Shown: one piece after another, positions 49,758 to 60,394 of the stretch | Position numbering within the stretch: the first letter of the stretch is position 1 | Layout: the number at the start of each line of letters is the position of its first letter | Assembly (NCBI GenBank): GCA_030544215.1 | Contig: JARZZO010000002.1 | Location: 74,221,150-74,285,149 of the forward strand | From: Zantedeschia hybrid cultivar | Taxonomy: Eukaryota; Streptophyta; Magnoliopsida; Alismatales; Araceae | Length of the DNA stretch: 64,000 bases | Direction: 5' to 3' | Notes under the pieces: model-generated | What the model saw: only the letters and a program-made list of their open reading frames with translations | The model's database searches: none | Told to the model about the DNA's origin: nothing | Position numbers and translations under genes: made by a program

Positions 49758-52076
49758 TCACACCATGTCGCTTGGCAGCCGCTGCTGCTGAGCTAAGTCG
49801 CCGGACCTCAGAGATTCGTCATCAGTGGACGTGGAAATGGTGGAGGGGATCGAAGTGAAGCTTCCTGACAAGGTGTTGGAAGAAGTAGAATCCAAAGTCG
49901 GACACATAATAGCGTCGAATCTCCATTCCGAGCTGCTGACGATCTTCTCTTGCCAGTCTTCGACATACACCTTCTCCTCCGCGTACGAGCTTGCCGCCTT
50001 TTCATCTGCAAGCAGCAGCATGATATCCTCGGCCTCGCCTAGCAGAAGCGCAGCATCCCTAACGCTGTCCTCCCTCACCTCGATGGCGTTGCAGAAGCAC
50101 TCCATGTGTATGGCTCGCGGCAGGTTGGTGAGGCAGGCACCCAGCAAATCAGATATCGGCTTCTCCAACCAACAGCAGAATAGGTGCGCCTCCCCATTCG
50201 GGTTTTGATCGCAGTGCCGTAGGATGGTGGAGGTCAGTCTGTACATACAATTGGCTGCAAGCACCTTTGGAGGCCATTGGAGAGTTCTCTTCTTGTCGAG
50301 CCCGTCTTCTTCATTCAAGAATTTCTGCACGATGGCTTCTGCAGTTGCTCTGAGCTTTTCAATGACATCCTTACTTCCGCGTTGGGGTTCGGGAACTATA
50401 TGACGAAGATCCAGTTCGAACCAGCATTTGTAGAGGCTGAGGCTAGACCAGACGATGTCGGCTGCCTTCCTCTGGTTCAGCAGGCCTTTGGCCTCCAGGT
50501 TCTTCTCTATCTGCCTGACGTACCTGAGCCCCTCGCCCACTCCGCTCAGAAGCGGCTTCAGGGAGCTCTGCTCGACGCCTGGGAGCGCCGTGGCGATGCA
50601 AGCCAAGGTCACCACAGGCAGGGCCCAGCAATGTGGCGACTCCTGGCCTTCGGGAACAAGGGAGGCCACTTCGTTGCTGTCGAAGCTCCCCAACGAGATA
50701 AAAACTTGGGCGCCTGGAGTAGGGGGGATCCGCTTCTCTATAAGAGAGGCTAAATGGATTGGTCTTTTTTTCTTACCCTTCTCGATCCATGTGTGTGTGT
50801 CCTTCCGCTCATTTCTGGTCATAAGCTTAACCAGGCCCTCCTCCCCTTCCAGATGCAGCACGAAGTCTTCCAGGTTTGATGCACCCGTGACGGAGCTCGG
50901 GATGGTTTCCAGCTTCCTGAACAGTCTAGTGCCGTGTTTGAGCCAGACCACGGGCAATATAGAAAGGAGCCGGACGACCTTGGAAGCCAACACGATTCCC
51001 ATCTGCATCTTTATTAGGAGACCGAGTATCAGATTCTTGGTGCTGTTGGCGATCTTCCGACACCGCCTGTTCCCGAACTGGCAACGCAGAGGATCCTCCT
51101 TCCACCCTACTAGCTTCTCGATCCAGTAGTCCTCCACTTTGAACTCGTCCCGCCAGTCCCTGCTGCCTTCCACAGGTCTCCTGAAGCTGACAGCAGTGAA
51201 CCAGCGGCAGGCAGGGGCGACGGTGCCGACCACGACGGCGATTACCTGAGAGACGTAAACAAGGATGATGGACCACCTGTACTGGGACGTTCCGGTGCAG
51301 AAGCGTGAGCGCCCTGAGAGGAAGGATCTGACACTGGCTTCGGCCAGGAGGAGGGTGCTGAGGAGGCAGAACGCGCCGGAAGCCGTGCAGGTCGCCGACC
51401 GCCCCAGCACGTACTGAGGGCTGCTGGTGTGAGCCATCAGCCAGAACTTCTTCACACGCTCCTTGAGCCTCCTCTCGTCGTACTTATCCTCGGAGTCACC
51501 GTCGCCTTCGTCTGCCAGCCTATCGTATTTGCTGTCGTACTGCCTCTCCAGCCGCCACTTGGTGGTCGAGACAGGCAGAGCAGACGAGATCAAAAGGATT
51601 AGTAGAACCAGCATGGAGAAGATAGTTATGGCGTGCTCAAGCAGGCAAACATAGATCACCCCGGTGCCCATCTGGATGGCCACGTTGGCCGTCACCGTTA
51701 TGACGAGGATCCCGAGCGCGACGATGTTGGACGCCGCGTTGTCAGTCACGCCGAGGGAGGGCATCAGGTTACCCATGGCGGTGCAGATGAGAACGGTGCT
51801 GCTGAGCTTGGAGAGCTGGTCGATGCGTCGGGGCATGGAGGTGTTGAGGTCCACGGGGAGTTTGGTGGCGACGGCGAGGACGGTGAGGGTGGCGGCGTTG
51901 AGTGTGAAGTATTTGGAAGGGAACCAGAGCCTGCGGGAGCGGATGCTGTGGCAGGCATCCACGGCCATGGCGGCGGCGCAGCACAGCGAGGCACAGGCCA
52001 CATAGAGGCCGATGGTGGGCAGTGGCTTGCCGAACGCGGACTCGTTGAGTTGGCCGTTCGCGCCGCAGCCCCGCAT
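49758..52076 (-). CDS. plant multi-pass membrane protein of unknown function, paralogue 2
   Basis: Single exon, 772 residues. Start ATG at 52076 (MRGCGANGQLNE), matching paralogue 1; the open frame extends 26 codons further up without an ATG. Similarity to the gene at 34126-36486 runs the full length and is strongest in the membrane half (PTIGLYVACASLCCAAAMA, STVLICTAMGNLMPSLGVTD, SPQYVLGRSATCTASG). The acidic loop between the fifth and sixth hydrophobic segments is about 14 residues shorter (DEGDGDSEDKYDERR). The C-terminal tail also differs. Same strand and 13 kb apart, so a tandem duplication is the simplest origin. The frame is intact and GC-rich, and no function is assigned. A TATA box lies at a suitable distance upstream. 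Confidence 0.9.
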   Translation of the reverse strand: MRGCGANGQLNESAFGKPLPTIGLYVACASLCCAAAMAVDACHSIRSRRLWFPSKYFTLNAATLTVLAVATKLPVDLNTSMPRRIDQLSKLSSTVLICTAMGNLMPSLGVTDNAASNIVALGILVITVTANVAIQMGTGVIYVCLLEHAITIFSMLVLLILLISSALPVSTTKWRLERQYDSKYDRLADEGDGDSEDKYDERRLKERVKKFWLMAHTSSPQYVLGRSATCTASGAFCLLSTLLLAEASVRSFLSGRSRFCTGTSQYRWSIILVYVSQVIAVVVGTVAPACRWFTAVSFRRPVEGSRDWRDEFKVEDYWIEKLVGWKEDPLRCQFGNRRCRKIANSTKNLILGLLIKMQMGIVLASKVVRLLSILPVVWLKHGTRLFRKLETIPSSVTGASNLEDFVLHLEGEEGLVKLMTRNERKDTHTWIEKGKKKRPIHLASLIEKRIPPTPGAQVFISLGSFDSNEVASLVPEGQESPHCWALPVVTLACIATALPGVEQSSLKPLLSGVGEGLRYVRQIEKNLEAKGLLNQRKAADIVWSSLSLYKCWFELDLRHIVPEPQRGSKDVIEKLRATAEAIVQKFLNEEDGLDKKRTLQWPPKVLAANCMYRLTSTILRHCDQNPNGEAHLFCCWLEKPISDLLGACLTNLPRAIHMECFCNAIEVREDSVRDAALLLGEAEDIMLLLADEKAASSYAEEKVYVEDWQEKIVSSSEWRFDAIMCPTLDSTSSNTLSGSFTSIPSTISTSTDDESLRSGDLAQQQRLPSDMV

Positions 52077-52158
52077 TGTGGGAATATCCTTAGAAGGGTG
52101 GTGTATGCCTCCCCCGCCGAGCCGGGGGTTGGTGCCAGAGGATTGAAACGACAAGTGG

Positions 52159-52165
52159 TTATATA
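52159..52165 (-). promoter_or_regulatory. TATA box candidate of paralogue 2
   Basis: TATATAA on the minus strand, about 85 bases before the ATG, leaving room for a 5' leader of around 50 bases. Paralogue 1 has no equivalent, since similarity between the two upstream regions fades here. Confidence 0.5.
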
Positions 52166-52190
52166 GCGCTAGCGCATATTGGCGGCCGCC

Positions 52191-52382
52191 ATGGAGGCTT
52201 CAAAGAAGTTTCCACTTACCAGGGTCGTCGACGTCCTGTGTGCATGCCTGGGTCCCATCTTCGCGGACTTGTGCTTCCTTCCCCTCTCCCTCCCTTCACC
52301 GCCCCGCTCTTTGGGGTGTTGCATGGATCTACCCCTTCGGCCCTTCCTTGCCTCCCGGTTTAAGAAATTACGTCGCACATAG
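52191..52382 (+). CDS. short divergent open frame with strong start context
   Basis: 63 codons beginning MEASKKFPLTRVVDVLCACL, with GGCGGCCGCCATGG around the start, an ideal plant/animal start context. It lies divergently 114 bases from the start of paralogue 2. The product is cysteine- and proline-rich and not recognised. It could equally be chance in a GC-rich promoter region. Confidence 0.25.
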   Translation: MEASKKFPLTRVVDVLCACLGPIFADLCFLPLSLPSPPRSLGCCMDLPLRPFLASRFKKLRRT

Positions 52383-52452
52383 GGCCACAGAGAAAAGTAT
52401 CTTGTTTGGACCCCACTGCATTAAATTCACCCCTCCTCCCCCAGTAACTACT

Positions 52453-52512
52453 GATCCCCTACGGCCCCTACGGTCGACGTTGGACCGTAGGGGATGTCGA
52501 CCGTAGGGGATC
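52453..52512. repeat. compact palindromic repeat
   Basis: CCCCTACGGTC and its complement GACCGTAGGGG flank a short GACGTTG loop. An outer ATCCCCTACGG pairs with CCGTAGGGGAT, giving overlapping alternative stems in the upstream region of paralogue 2. Confidence 0.8.
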
Positions 52513-52625
52513 CAGACTCCACAGAAGTAGGCACCAGCAATTTCGGGGAAAGGTTGCAGGGGGACGACGATGGCAGGGTCATCATCAATGACGCAAGCAG
52601 TGGGCCACATGCTGACGTATATTCG

Positions 52626-52710
52626 CACTTCATTGTTCTTTTTTCCAGTTTGACACGTATATTACCACTTCATTGTTCTTTTTTTCCAGTTTGACATGTG
52701 TTCGCACTTT
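52626..52710. repeat. 42-bp tandem duplication
   Basis: CACTTCATTGTTCTTTTTTC followed by CAGTTTGACA occurs twice, 42 bases apart. Confidence 0.8.
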
Positions 52711-52786
52711 TTCTTGTCCTTCCTGGCCAAAGAAGATTTAAGGTATATATATTTAGTAAAGATGTTTAAGGCACAAATTGTTATAT

Positions 52787-53590
52787 CCCTCACTTCTTTG
52801 ACTGGAGAATAGGAGAAAAATAAGATCTCTTATTTTTAGAATAAGATTAATTCTAATTTGATAGACGAAATGATTTATGGCGCATTAAAATTGTTTATAC
52901 TAGAATAAGGAGAATAAACAATTCTACCTTAAACCTAAGAATTGTTTATCTTTCCTATTCCGTTAACGTCATTTTGATTGAAGAATAAGGACGAATAAGG
53001 ACAGAATAAGTTTAATTTTGTTTTGAGAAGCGGAATGACTTATACCGATGCAGACTAACGTATTCGGATAATAAGAAGAATAAGTCATCTCATCCTAGAC
53101 CTAAGAATTACTTATTCTTCTTATTCCGTCCGTAAACCCTAAAAAACTATCAAACCGAAACACCGTTTATCCTAGTATACACCATTCCGCGAGTAGAACT
53201 CACGTAATAACTTATTCTGCAAACAAAATGGGGCTCAAAATTATCAAAGTTAAATACTCCTTATTCTAGTATTCATTATTCTAGATAAGTAGATAGGTAT
53301 ATAAGTAATTCCGTATAACTTACGCCACTTTGATTGGAGAATAGGAGAAGAATAAGAGAGAATAAGGAGAGAATAAGCTTAATTTAGTTTTGACAAGTAG
53401 AATGATTTATACCGGTGCATAATAGCTTATTCGGTGAATAAACAATTCGACCCTAGACCCAAGAATTGTTTATCCTTCTTATTCCGCCAGTGAGTCCTAC
53501 AGAACTATCAAAGTTAAGTACTTCTTATTCTAGTATACGCTATTTCAGATAAGTAATTCCAGATAACCTATTCTGCAAACAAATTTGGAC
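52787..53590. mobile_element. cluster of three family A MITEs, two inserted in the first
   Basis: A first copy (52787-52965 and 53236-53322) is interrupted by a second (52966-53235). A third (53323-53590) follows a TTA and cuts off the end of the first. Each has the GATTGGAGAATA-type left end and TTCTGCAAACAAA-type right end. The first belongs to a sub-type with TTTTTAGAATAAGATTAATTC near its left side. Confidence 0.7.
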
Positions 53591-53754
53591 CAAGATTGGA
53601 GCTATAAGGAAGGATTGGAAACCACCACTCTAAAATATAAAACATTACAAACTATACAACCCTCGGGATGGGACATTAATAGGCATCTAGTAATCTTTAA
53701 ACTTATAATTGGTGAGGTCGAAAGATACTACAAGTATCACACACTTAAGAATTA

Positions 53755-55150
53755 AGATATTACTTAGAAGGTTACGAAGTTGTAGCTTTTAATTATTAGA
53801 AGATTACATACTATTTTTAATCAAAGATTACTTTATTCTATAATTTTCTTTCGGAAGTTGTTAACAATGTCATTTGTGAATCATATTGCCTGTTGTAGCC
53901 AGTCTACTTTTAGAGGTCCATTGACATTTCCATACATAACAACAGTGCAAAAAGGGGAGGCAATGGAACGAAACACACTATGTTGTTGAGGTATAGATTA
54001 TATACGATTCGATCGATCAATAAAAATATACGACTCCAAAGACTGAATCTTCTTCATTTTGTTTGTAGAATAAGTTATTACCTGGGGTTCACTGATTGGA
54101 GAATAGGAGAAGAATAAGGGAGAATAAGGGGAGAATAAGCTTAATTTTGCTTTGACAAGCAGAATGGCTTATACCGGTGCAGAATAGCGTATTCGGAGAA
54201 TAAGGAGAATAAGCCATCCCACCTTAGACCCAAGAATCACTTATTCTTCTTATTCCATTAGCGGGCCCCACAAAACTATCAAATCGAAACATCTCTTATT
54301 CTGGTATACGCCATTCCGTCAGTGGGCCCCACGTAAAAACTTATTCTGCAAACAAAGTGAGGCTGACGGAATAGCGTATACTAGAATAAAGGGTGTTTTG
54401 GTTTGATAGTTTTACGAGGCCCGCTGACGGAATAAGAAGAATAAACAATTTTTGAGTCTAGGATGAGATAACTTATTCTCCGAATACTTTATTATGTATG
54501 ATATAAGCCATTCTGTTTGTCAAAGTAAAATTAAACTTATTCTCTCTTTATTCGTCCTTATTCTTCTCCTATTCTCCAATCAAAGAACTCTGTCACTTTG
54601 ATTGGAGAATAGGAGAAAAATAAGGACTCTTATTCTTAGAATTATGTTAATTCTAGTTTGACAGACGGAATGGCTTATACCGCGTCAAAATTACTTATAC
54701 TAGAATAAAGAGAATAAGTCATTTCACCTTAAATCTAAGAATTACTTATTTTTTTTATTCCGTTAGTGGACCCCACAAAACTATCAAATCAAAACACTCC
54801 TTATTCTAGTATACATTATTCTGAATAAATAATTCCGAATAACTTATTCTGCAATCAAAGTCCAAACGTTTCAAAACTACTATATTCCAACTGTTTTGGT
54901 GAAGGTACTGGTGAAGATTACTTAGGTAAATCCACTGCTTGGCACTGCCCTAGGTACACGTTCGTGTATCGCTGGACCCAGCCATGTAGTGGCTTCAAGA
55001 GGGATTTGTTTTGCTGTTTTGGGACCAGAAAGCGAAATATTTTAACATTCCGCAACTTTTTGCAGTTCTTATCATAATTATGGTTGGCTGGTCAACATGT
55101 TTCGGCGGACTCAACAGCAGTTAAGAGGGCCGAGCCAGAGAAAGGAAATG
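53755..55150. repeat. segmental duplication, copy 1
   Basis: 53755-54053 matches 58542-58830 (for example GGTCCATTGACATTTCCATA and GGCAATGGAACGAAACACAC). 54870-55150 matches 60300-60394 joined to 63804-64000 (for example TTGGTGAAGATTACTT and TTTTGGGACCAGAAAGC). The middle is occupied by three MITEs here and by other insertions in copy 2. No gene is recognised in it. Confidence 0.85.
54085..54863. mobile_element. three adjacent family A MITEs, the middle one inverted
   Basis: 54085-54363 forward (ends GCAAACAAAGTGAGGC), 54364-54592 reversed and missing one terminus (ends ATTCTCCAATCAAAG), and 54592-54863 forward of the second sub-type (ends GCAATCAAAGTCC). Adjacent inverted copies can fold into a long hairpin. 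Confidence 0.75.
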
Positions 55151-55205
55151 GGGAGGTCAATATTGTGGATCCATTGGAGCCACAGGGCAGTTTCACGTCC
55201 TGATC

Positions 55206-55905
55206 ATATCCACCCTAGGGCTGGCAATGAGTCGAGCCGCTCGCGAGCCGCTCGGGTTCGGCTCGATTTCAGCTCGGTTCGGCTCGACTCGAAATGTCAA
55301 ACGAGCCGAGCTCAAGCTTAAGTAGAAGCTCGAATAACTTAACGAGCCGAGCTCAAGCTTAGGGTAGCTCGGCTCGTGAGCTCGTGAGCCGGCTCGAAAT
55401 ATTTAACATGTTTTTTTTAATTTTTCCACACTAGGTCAAAGTGGCATTCCATCCGTGTCCCGCGTTTAAATTTTCATATATGTAGTTAGTATTATCACAA
55501 AAGGTCTATATTCATGTTTAATTGAGTTCAAAATCTGCCCATTAAGGTTCTTGTTCATTTTTTATTATGCATTTAATTGTCTTCCTTGGGATTTTAATTG
55601 AATTGATTAGTTTTTATTTTATATGTCTTGATAGAGTATTATTACACAAGTTTGAATAAGAATACTAAAAAATCCTCATTCTGCATCAAATGACTAAAAT
55701 TAAATCGCATATGTCCAAATTTTATTGGTTCGAGCTCGAGCCGAACCGAGCTCGAACCTGGCGAAAACGAGTCGAGCCGAGCTCGAGTCCAAATTTAGAG
55801 CTCGAACCGAGCTCGAGCTCGAGCCAAGCTCCATTGACCCGAGCCGAGCCCGAGCCATGCAAAACTCGGCTCGACTCGGCTCATTGCCAGCCCTAAATTC
55901 CACCC
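55206..55905. mobile_element. hAT-type non-autonomous element
   Basis: The element is 55216-55895, starts TAGGGCTGGCAATGAGTCGA and ends TCATTGCCAGCCCTA, an excellent terminal inverted repeat. Flanks ATATCCACCC and AATTCCACCC agree at 8 of 10, consistent with a slightly shifted 8-bp duplication. Both subterminal regions are made of GAGCTCGAGCCGAGC-like words. Confidence 0.8.
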
Positions 55906-56353
55906 TATGAAGAGAAGCCCATGAATGGTAGGCAAAAAACTGATGAAAGAGTCATGTAGAGAATGACAATGCTGTAGATCACCGTGAGACTGATAGGAAG
56001 CTTCAAGGATGGTTGAACAAAAGTGGGATCACTTCCTATTTATTATTGTCTTTTTTTAATTTCAGGTATATGTGTATGTTGTCTAATGATTTATCAGTCA
56101 TGCAAAATAGTTTTTTTTTTCTATATCAAGAGGAAGCGTCAAGGATGCTTGGACTGAACTCGTCACCGCCGACTTTTTTATTCTACTATATATAAACACA
56201 TATAGAACGAATAAAATTTACTCTACATGCTAATGAAAACAATTAGCAATGTAGAATAAAGAATATTAGGCAGCAATCCCACTTCTATGTCCAACCCTAC
56301 TTGAAGCTTCCTATTGACAGCAGGCAACTTTCCTATTCATCATTCTTATTTAA

Positions 56354-56391
<38 letters not shown>
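56354..56391. repeat. (AT)n microsatellite
   Basis: About 18 uninterrupted dinucleotides. Confidence 0.95.
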
Positions 56392-56393
<2 letters not shown>

Positions 56394-57176
56394 AAAGAAA
56401 GCTTAGTAAAGCGATTAGACAATGCATTTCACAGTGACTTCCTGCAAAAATTGATTCAAAAATAATTAAATAAAGAATTTAAGGCTATACTTTGTGCAGC
56501 ATCAAAATGAAAGTATTATAAAACTTCCACAAGGTTTAATCCAGTTGTTTTGAAGGGAGAGCGTGAGGACTCAAAAGCCAACTAAAATTTTCGATTTCCA
56601 ACTAAGATTTCGAGTAATATCTCTCTCTATATATTAAGAGAAAAGTAAGGTGGTAAGAAGACAATATTTAACTTCATAGCTATTCAAGATAAATTATAAT
56701 TTTCCTCATTCAAATATTCAAATTCTGATCGATGGAGCCAAGCTTAATTCTAAAACATAAAATGTTATTTAAAACTAAATACCTATTATGCTGGTGCATG
56801 CATGGAACTTACGCGGTTTAGTCTTCTGAACGTTTCTCAGACAAAAGACTAACAAAAGAAATTTAAGAGACTTTCCAAAGTTCCTTTCTGACCTAAAACT
56901 TCTCCATCCGGAAGCTTTGTCTCCACCCCCGCCACTTCGCTTTTGTTTTCTGCTGCAAAGGCTACTCAAAAGAAGGATCGTGGTCACTTCAAGTACTCAC
57001 CTTTGAAGAAGCCTCGGGGAAGTTTTCTGTTCTTCAGTTCTAGAAACGTCGTCGACTGGCCTCATGGGCTACTACTGGTCAGTAGTCACTACCAATGCTG
57101 GGTGATGTCCATCGTCTGGAAGACCATGGAATTTGGTCTTCCCCCATGATCGGTTTTTGGTTTCTTATACCCTTTC

Positions 57177-57450
57177 AGGCCTATTTGGTGTGCCTTAAAA
57201 TATTACTATAATAATTTTATTTTAAAATTATGAATTTTTAAATCAATAAGAATAAAAGTTGTCACTTTAAAACATCAGTTTTAAAATCTTTAACTTTGTT
57301 TCACAGTGATTTTGGAGATGAAATCAAAATCAGCTAAAAGCAAGATTATAAGAATCAATCCACTATGGAATATGTGGTAATTTACAATACTTCAAACATA
57401 TGAAAATAATGTAAAATAATTCGCAGCAATCAAAACATAAAGAAAGACCA
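57177..57450. mobile_element. MITE family C copy, decayed
   Basis: GGCCTATTTGGTGTGCCTTA left end, ATTTTAAAATTATGA and GTTTTAAAATC inner blocks, and a TTTACAATACTTCAAACATA stretch as in other copies. Confidence 0.45.
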
Positions 57451-57608
57451 TTTTAAGGTTATCTACGACGATTTATAGTATGTTGTGACACCCTAAATAA
57501 CTACCTAATGTAAAAGGTTTAGATCCTAGAATCTAACTTCAAGCAGTTGATATGGTTCAGGAGATTTTTGCGGATGCTTGATTAATCGTATCTTGTGATT
57601 CATCCATT

Positions 57609-57634
57609 GATATATATATATATATATATATATA
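57609..57634. repeat. (AT)n microsatellite
   Basis: About 12 uninterrupted dinucleotides. Confidence 0.95.
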
Positions 57635-59316
57635 CCCATAAAAATTTCTTATCATAGTCTTTAGCATATGTTCACATAAAATCATTCTCACTTAAAATGA
57701 GGATTGAACTTACTTAAATCTATTTAGTAAATCCTTCTTACATGATATTATAGAAATGAAGAAGTCCATTATGAAGAGAATGAGAATATCTTTGAAGCTT
57801 CCTTCTCGTATTCAAATGTGATTCCCTGAGAATGTCTCTGAAGCTTCCTTCTCATATTCAAATGAGATTCCCTCGAAAAGGTCATAAAGTTTAGGTGCAT
57901 AAAGTCACAGGAAAAAAAGTTATAAAAGAAGAATTTTTTACTTTTCGGCATTTATACTATTTTAAGATTTCCTATTGGTCTCTATAATCTTCATATTTAT
58001 ATTAAGTCTGCCGCAATCTTTGAACTTTCCTTAAAAAGTCCCTCTAGCTAGATAGTGACCGTAAAAAAAAAATCCTAGTATATTATGATAAAAATATGAT
58101 GCATAGAAGAAATATTGTGAATATTCTTTATTTTTGACAATTGCTAATCGAAGGAGCTTTTCAAAGAGGGTTCAAAGATTGTGGGAGTTTATAATACGTA
58201 TAAAAATTGTTAGGATTAATGTGAAATATTGAAAGATTGTAAGGGCTATAAGACAAAAAAACTTCAAAATTTTTAATCAAGTTTAGAGACCATCCATGTT
58301 GCAAAAAATTCATGGAGTACTAGAAAGATATGGTACTAACGAATCACGTCAATCTATGTATAGTTTGAATCACATTAATCTATGTATACTTGTTATGTAT
58401 CCTTCTCTCACTTGCGTATAATTGTTTGCGCGTTATGTATGTGGTCTACTCAATCATCTCCTGGCGGGAGAGATTTCTTCAATCTTCCCCATTATGCTGA
58501 TTGGAAAATCTTTAATTCTGAATGGCGTGTACTCCAGTGGCAGATATTAGTTAGAAGGTTACCAACTTATAGCTTTTATTAGAAGATTATATATTACTTT
58601 TAATCAAAGATTACTTTATTCTATAATTTTCCTACGAAAGTTGTTAACAGTGTCATTTGTGACTCATATCTTGTTGCAGCCAATCTAATTTTGGAGGTCC
58701 ATTGACATTTCCATACATAACAACAATGCAAAAAGGGAGGCAATGGAACGAAACACACCATATATGCTCGTGAGGTATAGAATATATACGTCCAGTCAAT
58801 AAAAATATACGACTCCAAAAATTGACCTTTCGTCAATGCATGATATATATATAGTTTACGCAAGCAGTCCACTCTTAAGCTAGCTAGACGATCAGCTAGT
58901 GTTGGTCGCTATCGCGTTGGACCCACACGTCTAAACATTTCCACAAAGTGGACTGATGCTAGTGTGAGTTCAAAGTTAATCCGTGTGTTGGTAGCAATTT
59001 CCTTGCGCCTTTCTGATCGGGATTCCATTCTTCTTCGTCTTTCCGCACTCTACTTGTGATGAGTCATGATCATCCTGGCTATATATGTTCTCTTTCGCCT
59101 TAGTAAAATATTTTTTTTTGGTACGTACTTGGTTGCATATTATATGTGGAGTGTATTTAAGAGTTATCTATGGTGTAGGAAAATGTGTTTGACCAATCAA
59201 ATGAAGATTTGAAACGTCCCATGCATAAAAAGTGGAATAATGCTAACCTAACCGGAAAACTTCTCCACTTTCCTTATTCATGCTTTAAATCTCGCTGTAG
59301 CTATCCGCAGTAAATT

Positions 59317-60187
59317 GACAAGAGTAAGGGTATTCACGGTTCGGTTTGATCCGATTTATAAGAAAATTTTGTTAAACCAAATCAAACCGTTGGACGTCAG
59401 AAATCGAACCAAACAAATTCGGTTTAGTTTAGTTTAGTTCGGATTTAAACCGTCTAGAAGAGTTCACGGTTCGGTTTGATCTTATTTATAAGAAAATTTT
59501 GTCAAATCAAATTAAATCGTTGGACGTCAGAAATCAAATCAAACCAAACCGAACAAATTCGGTTTAATTTGATTCGATTCGGGTTTAAACAGTCTACCAC
59601 AAAATGGAGCCCAAGGCTTAACCTACCAGTGTTTGGGTAGAGCTCAGGCTCGCCCTTGAGGGTGCTTGGCCAAGTGAGAACAACGTGTGCAGCCCGATCT
59701 TCTTTATAGGCAACTTCAGTGCAACGTTTTGTGTTTCGTCTAATGTAAGACAAAAGCTCTGCCCCGCCAAAACACGTATGTGCGCGATGAAGATACCTAT
59801 CGCCCCATCCAGTGCCTTTAGTCAGGTATCGTGTAAACAGGTTTCCTGCTACCTAGAAATTCTATAATATGCCAGTCAAGCCAACCCTTAACGTTTATGG
59901 GCCTTTCTGGGCCTTGGCCCAAAACATGGGCCTTGGGCCTTGGGCCTAGGCGCATCATCATGGGCCTTGGCCCAAAACAACTATAATAAAAATGCAACGG
60001 ACCATTAATTGATTTTACATTCATCAAATAATTCGGTTTTAACGATTTGGTTTGATTTCTACTGTTTGAGATCTATGCAATCCGAACTAAATCGAATGAT
60101 CTTTCAAACCGAACCAAACTGAAATTTTAACTTGATTCGGTTTGATTTTTCGAGTTGAACCAAATAGTGAACACCCCTAGACAAGAG
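59317..60187. mobile_element. hAT-type non-autonomous element, exact 8-bp TSD
   Basis: The element is 59325-60179 (855 bp), starts TAAGGGTATTCACGGTTCGG and ends AATAGTGAACACCCCTA. GACAAGAG flanks both sides (59317-59324, 60180-60187). The left part is a tandem duplication of about 130 bp (starts at 59331 and 59463) of GGTTCGGTTTGAT-type sequence. The right part has a GGCCTTGGCCCAAAACATGG palindromic patch (59898-59980). Confidence 0.9.
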
Positions 60188-60394
60188 TAGCCTTCACTGA
60201 AAACTTTTCTCCTGTGAAGCTAAAAAAAGTGTAGGATATCTACTTTGATTCTTATCTTGAATCTCTTGTAGAATACAAAAGGGCTCTCCAACCTTAAAAA
60301 ACTACTTTATTCCAGCTGTTTTGGTGAAGGTATTGGTGAAGATTACTTAATTAAATTCACTGTTTGGCATCCTCGGCACGGCCCTAGACACATA

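Larger units (their letters stand above)
55906..58541. other. AT-rich intergenic with microsatellites
   Basis: Apart from the listed (AT)n runs and one family C MITE, I see no gene. A 68-codon frame at 56943-57149 lacks a recognised family. 57780-57870 holds a short duplication (GAAGCTTCCTTCTCRTATTC twice). Confidence 0.35.

Noticed and set aside
50277..52166. Plus-strand frames opposite the second membrane-protein gene
   Set aside because: Same reason: the conserved sense protein explains them.
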